NCBI GenBank assembly: GCA_937926555.1
Contig: CALAZX010000312.1
Span: 1-6,504 of the forward strand
Direction: 5' to 3'
Length of the DNA stretch: 6,504 bases
Source of the DNA: an uncultured Negativicutes bacterium
GTDB lineage: Bacteria > Bacillota > Negativicutes > Acidaminococcales > Acidaminococcaceae
Within the stretch, counting starts at the first letter, position 1; each line of letters begins with the position of its first letter. The notes beneath the pieces are model-generated. The model saw only the letters and a program-made list of their open reading frames with translations, was not told the DNA's origin and did not search any database. The position numbers and the translations under genes were made by a program. This document shows, piece after piece, positions 6,171-6,504 of this stretch.

Positions 6171-6214
6171 GAAAATGGCTCTCAGGGATATGATCCTTGC
6201 TTTGAGCCATTTTC
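6171..6214 (-). promoter_or_regulatory. Hairpin between the first and second genes of the leftward operon
   Basis: A perfect 11-bp inverted repeat (6171-6181 with 6204-6214, GAAAATGGCTC / GAGCCATTTTC) encloses 22 nt that can pair further (AGGGAT with ATCCT). On the minus strand it is followed by TTTTCTTTTC. It resembles a weak terminator or an mRNA processing and stability element, and ends 12 nt before the SD of the 312-residue gene. It could lower or buffer expression of the three downstream genes relative to the upstream one. Confidence 0.55.
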
Positions 6215-6228
6215 AAAAAAATATCAGA

Positions 6229-6438
6229 TTAAATCAGCTTGAGACATTCTTTCAGAACCATGATGAAGAGGGGCTCGACCATAATGTTTTGTTCATCACT
6301 GGAATTGTTCACCAGCTGCTGGTTCACATTTCTCCAGATGGTGTAGAAGTCTCTATCATTGAGTTCGATAGGAGGAAGTTCAAGCTGAGCTGCCGCATTG
6401 TTGAATCCGGTCAGGAACAGTTTGAAAATGGTCCGGTC
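6229..6438 (-). pseudogene. Open continuation of the right-edge gene past an in-frame TAG, 69 codons
   Basis: After the TAG at 6439-6441 the same frame runs on for 69 codons to a TAA at 6229-6231. The translation looks like real protein: a hydrophobic/polar helical pattern with FKLFLTGFNNAAAQLELPP, DFYTIWRNVNQQLVNN and PLFIMVLKECLKLI. No ATG with an SD exists near its beginning. The only arrangement that looks like an initiation site is AGGA (6440-6437), overlapping the TAG, followed after 7 nt by ATT at 6429, a very rare start codon. It may therefore be the severed tail of a broken gene, a readthrough extension, or a separate 66-residue gene with an ATT start. Its last residues (K-E-C-L-K-L-I) resemble the end of the 312-residue protein (K-G-M-L-E-L-I). 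Confidence 0.5.
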
Positions 6439-6504
6439 CTAATCACCCTGCACAATTTTCTGCGCGAGCTCCTGAGCCGCGCTGGCCGAGCGAGCGGCCT
6501 TCTC
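6439..6504 (-). CDS. Gene fragment entering from the right edge, ending at an in-frame TAG
   Basis: The frame is open from the window edge for 21 codons (EKAARSASAAQELAQKIVQG plus D) and then meets TAG at 6441-6439. The piece is an Ala/Gln/Lys-rich helix of the kind common in C-terminal tails, so a natural end here is possible. The same frame remains open and protein-like beyond the stop, however, so the true end may be at 6229. The family cannot be told from this short piece. It is the first visible gene of the leftward operon and lies upstream of the coiled-coil and motor genes. Confidence 0.5.
   Translation of the reverse strand, partial: EKAARSASAAQELAQKIVQGD

Noticed and set aside
6145..6216. 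24-residue N-terminal extension of the 312-residue protein from an ATG at 6216
   Set aside because: It has no SD in front and passes through a perfect hairpin, while the ATG at 6144 has a near-perfect SD.
6160..6225. Possible internal promoter (TTGAAA with a -10-like TCATAT 17 bp later, minus strand)
   Set aside because: The -10 matches consensus at only three positions and the elements lie inside the hairpin.
1..6504. CRISPR arrays, tRNA or rRNA genes, insertion sequences, phage attachment sites
   Set aside because: No spaced direct repeats, no cloverleaf or rRNA-like segments, no transposase and no terminal inverted repeats were seen on either strand.

Overview
The window is bacterial chromosomal DNA of medium G+C with compact genes, strong purine-rich Shine-Dalgarno (SD) sites of the AAGGAGG type and many small rho-independent terminators. 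SD usage looks Firmicutes-like, while the right half encodes a MotB/OmpA-type peptidoglycan-binding stator protein. Together these suggest a diderm Firmicute of the Negativicutes kind. This is an inference from style; no taxonomic marker gene is present.

The left half (1-2200) reads rightward. It starts with the 3' end of an unrecognised gene that enters from the left edge (3-425) and is closed by a strong terminator (502-533). A looser series follows: two small XRE-type helix-turn-helix regulators (713-1009 and 1203-1427), a DUF805 membrane protein (1525-1896) and a 73-residue membrane protein (1937-2158). A 13-bp terminator hairpin closes the series (2164-2194).

The right half (2441-6504) reads leftward and forms a compact operon. 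In transcription order it has: a gene fragment entering from the right edge whose frame is interrupted by an in-frame TAG (6439-6441) and otherwise runs to 6229; a hairpin (6171-6214); a 312-residue coiled-coil/linker/globular protein of unknown function (5206-6144); a 668-residue ExbB/TolQ/ZorA-type channel protein with a very long helical tail (3176-5182); and a 240-residue MotB/ZorB-type protein with one transmembrane helix, a stator aspartate and an OmpA-like domain (2441-3163). Two terminators on the leftward strand end the operon (2371-2398, 2293-2311). The two halves converge at about 2160-2440.

The main point of interest is this operon. The long-tailed channel protein and the OmpA-domain protein resemble ZorA and ZorB, the ion-driven motor of the Zorya anti-phage system. 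The usual partners ZorC and ZorD, or ZorE, do not follow them: the operon stops after the B gene, and unrecognised genes lie upstream. The A protein also has a fourth, C-terminal transmembrane helix and a 29-residue repeat in its tail. A plausible reading is a ZorAB-like motor, anchored in peptidoglycan and spanning the inner membrane, whose cytoplasmic tail works with the coiled-coil protein and whatever is encoded beyond the right edge. Whether it serves defence or another envelope function cannot be decided here.
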